A stretch of 64,000 bases of DNA from [Scytonema hofmanni] UTEX 2349. GTDB taxonomy: Bacteria; Cyanobacteriota; Cyanobacteriia; Cyanobacteriales; Nostocaceae. Location: NCBI RefSeq assembly GCF_000582685.1, contig NZ_KK073768.1:5291602-5355601 (forward strand), written 5' to 3'. Shown here in pieces: positions 62,710 to 64,000 of this stretch. The notes below the pieces were generated by a model that searched no databases, was not told where the DNA came from, and was given only the letters and a program-made list of their open reading frames with translations. The position numbers and the translations under genes are program-made. Every line of letters starts with the position of its first letter. Position 1 is the stretch's first letter.

Positions 62710-63298
62710 TTTTAATTTCCGGTGTATAAGTAACGGCTACCGAGAGACATTGTTGTAAAAACTTAAATTAACTATAGTATGATAATTTTGTATTAAGGTT
62801 TTTTAATCTGTAGTGTTTTCATCAAGACTGCATACCCTCACACATTTTTTGTAGTTGTTGTTTTTGCTTTTGCATGAATACTTTTGGTATTCATCATATA
62901 AAATTAACTTAAACAATCATATGTATCGGAAGTTCTAAACTCATCCATGACCTTAGTCACGAATTTTGCTCTCTACATTTTCAGCTTGATCGCAAACTTT
63001 CAATAAATAACGTAATAATAGGGGTTTCAGGACTATTTAAATGGGCGATCGCCTTCAATGACTCGTTATGCCTATGACTGACGCACTCTTTCACAAAAAA
63101 CTCGCGGGTCGAGAGGATGCGCCACTTGGCAACAGATGCGTGGAGGAAACACGCCACGGGTGGTTTTAACCACCGTGAAAAATGATAAAATTGAAGTGTG
63201 AGTAAGAATAACCATCTACGCGTTGAAGTGTTTTGTGAGGAGTGACCCCTGATTTACCTCGCACCCGCACTACGAGTGCGACTCTGGGTAAACAATTC
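62710..63298. other. Intergenic region upstream of the efflux operon
   Basis: The region should contain the operon promoter on the minus strand, but no confident -35/-10 pair was found. It also holds a CACGGGTGGTTTTAACCACC hairpin at about 63155-63177 and a GCACCCGCACTACGAGTGCG hairpin near 63262. A single CTCGTTATGCC unit of the 21-bp repeat lies near 63062. No gene is supported. Confidence 0.5.
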
Positions 63299-63502
63299 AG
63301 AAGGCAGAAGGCAGGAGGCAGAAGGCAGAAGGCAACCCACCCTTACTCATAGTGGGATTGAAACAAGGACGTTTTATACCTCGCTGCAAGCAGTCTCGGT
63401 ATAATTATTTGTTTAAACTGGGCTTTAAACCCACAAAGTAAGTTTTAATTGATACTCCTAACATAAGTGCCTTCTGCCCTCGAACTTCTGCCTTTCTTGT
63501 AA
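63299..63502 (+). repeat. ~190-bp element with CRISPR-repeat-like core (copy 3)
   Basis: Same element as at 35909 and 37668, with the 33-mer at 63332-63364 identical to copy 1. The short inner segment after ATACC differs from the other copies (CTCGCTGCAAGCAGTCTCGG). Confidence 0.8.
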
Positions 63503-64000
63503 TGGGAAAACATGGAGCGTACCGAACTGGCGTTGTGGTGGACGTAGGATCGCGGAGAAAATAAAAAGTAAGCGCAATTACAATACCGATAGTACTGGTA
63601 GTTGTTTTGAGCGTGTAGGGGGATATTTGACTATCCCTTTTAAGCGAGTCTTAGAGAATCTGCGTGTCTTTAGACCGCAGAGTGTCAAATAATAACAAAC
63701 CGCGTTCCCATGAAGGCGTCTCCGACAGGAGAAGGAATAAGTGTTGCAGAGATTTTTGCCTAAGTCGTTATGCCAATGCATCGACTCGTTATGTTAATGC
63801 ATCGACTCGTTATGTTAATGCATCGACTCGTTATGTTAATGCATCGACTCGTTATGCATTTAAAAATTCTACTTGGGACTCAGCCTAGCTCGTGAAACTG
63901 CCCGCGCACATCATGGCGACCTCACCCTTGACTCAACATCGAACAGTCAAACAGCGTTTACCCTCACCTTGCCAATTATATTAGATTGAGCGATCGCCTT
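63503..64000. other. Terminal intergenic region, no supported gene
   Basis: It contains the 21-bp repeat array at 63762-63860 and unassigned sequence. Short open frames across it are repeat-derived. The window ends in a GCGATCGCC octamer without a gene start. Confidence 0.4.
63762..63860. repeat. 21-bp tandem repeat array (second locus)
   Basis: About four and a half units of AATGCATCGACTCGTTATGTT, the same unit as the array at 16300-16480 with ACTC for CCTC and TT for CC. Both arrays end in GCAT(C/T)TAAAAA followed by CTAC. Confidence 0.85.

Overview
The window looks like chromosomal DNA of a filamentous, probably Nostocales-type cyanobacterium. The basis is the dense HIP1 octamer GCGATCGC in most genes, the wealth of short interspersed inverted and tandem repeats between genes, and cyanobacterial family members: DUF1822, DUF928, XisH/XisI, a CHASE2-CHAT protein and a prokaryotic phytochelatin synthase. 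I assign no species. No tRNA, rRNA, phage or intact insertion sequence was recognised.

Layout. 1-2000 is repeat-rich. It carries a 6S-like structured RNA on the minus strand, a C-terminal scrap of an IS4-type transposase and a small internally duplicated protein. 1969-5447 holds divergent pyrG and an AMIN/SH3 N-acetylmuramoyl-L-alanine amidase. 6224-18936 is a Wzx/Wzy-type exopolysaccharide locus, all on the plus strand: WecG-type glycosyltransferase, Wzc-like co-polymerase/BY-kinase, hexapeptide acetyltransferase, four glycosyltransferases, Wzy-like polymerase, Wzx-like flippase and a membrane acyltransferase. Convergent to it is a one-module NRPS (A-MT-PCP-reductase) whose binding-pocket residues read as a glycine code.

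23400-35839 is mostly housekeeping and accessory genes: a TPR remnant, mnmA, a possible 32-residue membrane peptide, a SPOR-like secreted protein, nnr, xisH-xisI, uvsE, an orphan Hsp70-like ATPase, a MATE transporter and a methyltransferase. 36251-37519 is an ATP-grasp gene flanked by inverted copies of a ~190-bp element that carries a solitary CRISPR-repeat-like sequence. A third copy lies at 63299. 38099-42937 holds an L,D-transpeptidase and a pair of hybrid histidine kinases.

43423-49520 is the most interesting block. It is an atypical sigma-like protein, a DUF1822 protein, a CHAT-protease/CHASE2-sensor fusion and a secreted DUF928 protein, followed by a TPR protein at 50196-52034. It reads as a membrane-sensing, protease-linked regulatory system. 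52158-55322 has a VapBC-type toxin-antitoxin pair, a VanZ/LamG-like membrane protein and a truncated antitoxin. 55478-58745 is an osmoprotectant ABC transporter followed by a phytochelatin-synthase-like peptidase. 58894-62709 is a MacAB-like tripartite efflux operon. The last 1.3 kb is repeats.

At least six repeat families recur: a ~93-bp element with AGGACTTACGCA ends (3 copies), a GACGTTCC hairpin unit (4 copies), GCAGAAG-heptamer elements (4 copies, one inside a glycosyltransferase reading frame), a 21-bp tandem repeat (2 loci), a TGTACACACAAGTC-arm element, and a short GTCCGCGCAGGCGGAC hairpin.
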